From: Niastella sp.
GTDB lineage: Bacteria > Bacteroidota > Bacteroidia > Chitinophagales > Chitinophagaceae
DNA: 6,511 nt
Assembly: GCA_021154515.1 (NCBI GenBank)
Contig: JAJKIL010000441.1
Span: 1 to 6,511, forward strand
Direction: 5' to 3'
Every line of letters starts with the position of its first letter. Positions within the stretch are counted from its first letter, which is position 1. The position numbers and the translations under genes were made by a program. The notes beneath the pieces are model-generated. The model saw nothing but the letters and a program-made list of their open reading frames with translations, made no database searches and was not told the DNA's origin. Positions 6,393 to 6,511 of this stretch are shown piece by piece.

Positions 6393-6409
6393 CGTATAAA
6401 TAACGCAAA
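6389..6409. promoter_or_regulatory. Candidate operator 2: TTTGCGT-N7-ACGCAAA
   Basis: Seven-bp arms at 6389-6395 and 6403-6409 are perfectly complementary around the spacer ATAAATA. Arm sequence and spacer length equal those of operator 1. The site overlaps the last four bases of the -7 element (TTTG) and ends immediately before the ATG, so a bound protein would exclude RNA polymerase. Confidence 0.75.
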
Positions 6410-6511
6410 ATGAAAGCAACTGGTGTTATTATCGCAAGATTTCAGACCCCGTACCTCCATGAAGGTCACAAATATTTAATCGACGAAATTCGGTCGAAAC
6501 ACAATAAAGTA
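6410..6511 (+). CDS. N-terminus of an NMNAT-type nucleotidyltransferase (partial, runs off the window)
   Basis: ATG at 6410 opens a frame still open at the window end, giving 34 codons: it begins MKATGVIIARFQTPYLHEGH and continues as KYLIDEIRSKHNKV. The first strand GVIIARFQ followed by HEGH (residues 17-20) is the nucleotide-binding HxGH motif of the nucleotidyltransferase superfamily, and the ARFQ context fits the NadM-type NMN adenylyltransferase group, which makes NAD from NMN and ATP. In some members a Nudix domain follows; the end is not visible here. The tandem operator-like palindromes and the promoter directly upstream, and the NrtR-like gene before them, support an NAD or related nucleotide role. 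With only 34 residues the exact substrate (NMN, nicotinate mononucleotide or another nucleotide) is open. Confidence 0.8.
   Translation, partial: MKATGVIIARFQTPYLHEGHKYLIDEIRSKHNKV

Noticed and set aside
6376..6396. TACGC-N11-GCGTA as a third operator between the two palindromes
   Set aside because: The arms are only 5 bp, the spacing differs from the other sites, and the right arm is already part of operator 2.

Overview
The window looks like a chromosomal piece from a Bacteroidota, probably Chitinophagaceae-like, species. The support is moderate GC with very AT-rich intergenic DNA, almost no Shine-Dalgarno sequences, lipoproteins with acidic residues after the lipobox Cys, and one near-perfect Bacteroidota promoter (TTTG-N20-TAAATTTG at 6361-6392). 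The taxonomic call is inference; no marker gene is present.

Layout. Bases 2-268 hold the 3' end of an unrecognised + strand gene. A 21-bp-armed inverted repeat (280-342) separates it from three minus-strand genes, which in transcription order are: a 530-residue fusion of a degenerate NMN-adenylyltransferase-like domain with a class I SAM methyltransferase (5147 to 3555), a lipoprotein with a (beta/alpha)8-like pattern (3514 to 2501), and a 729-residue helical/TPR-like lipoprotein (2544 to 355). Gaps of 40 bp and an overlap of 44 bp suggest one operon. Divergent from it is a Nudix plus winged-helix regulator of the NrtR family (5224-5916). Next comes a gene-free stretch (5917-6409) with a degenerate 21-bp tandem array of 13 in-register units (5956-6228), then two copies of a palindrome TTTGCGT-N7-ACGCAAA flanking and overlapping a promoter, then the first 34 codons of a nucleotidyltransferase with an intact HxGH motif (6410 onward).

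How the genes may work together. NrtR proteins elsewhere sense NAD-related ligands (ADP-ribose) or, in Bacteroides, L-arabinose, and repress nearby metabolic genes. Here the NrtR-like gene sits between two NMNAT-fold proteins, one canonical and one fused to a methyltransferase and lacking the catalytic histidines. The same heptamer TTTGCGT occurs in front of both. The simplest reading is a local NrtR regulon for NAD or related nucleotide metabolism, with an uncharacterised nucleotidyltransferase-methyltransferase fusion as a member. The role of the two lipoproteins and of the 21-bp array is unknown.
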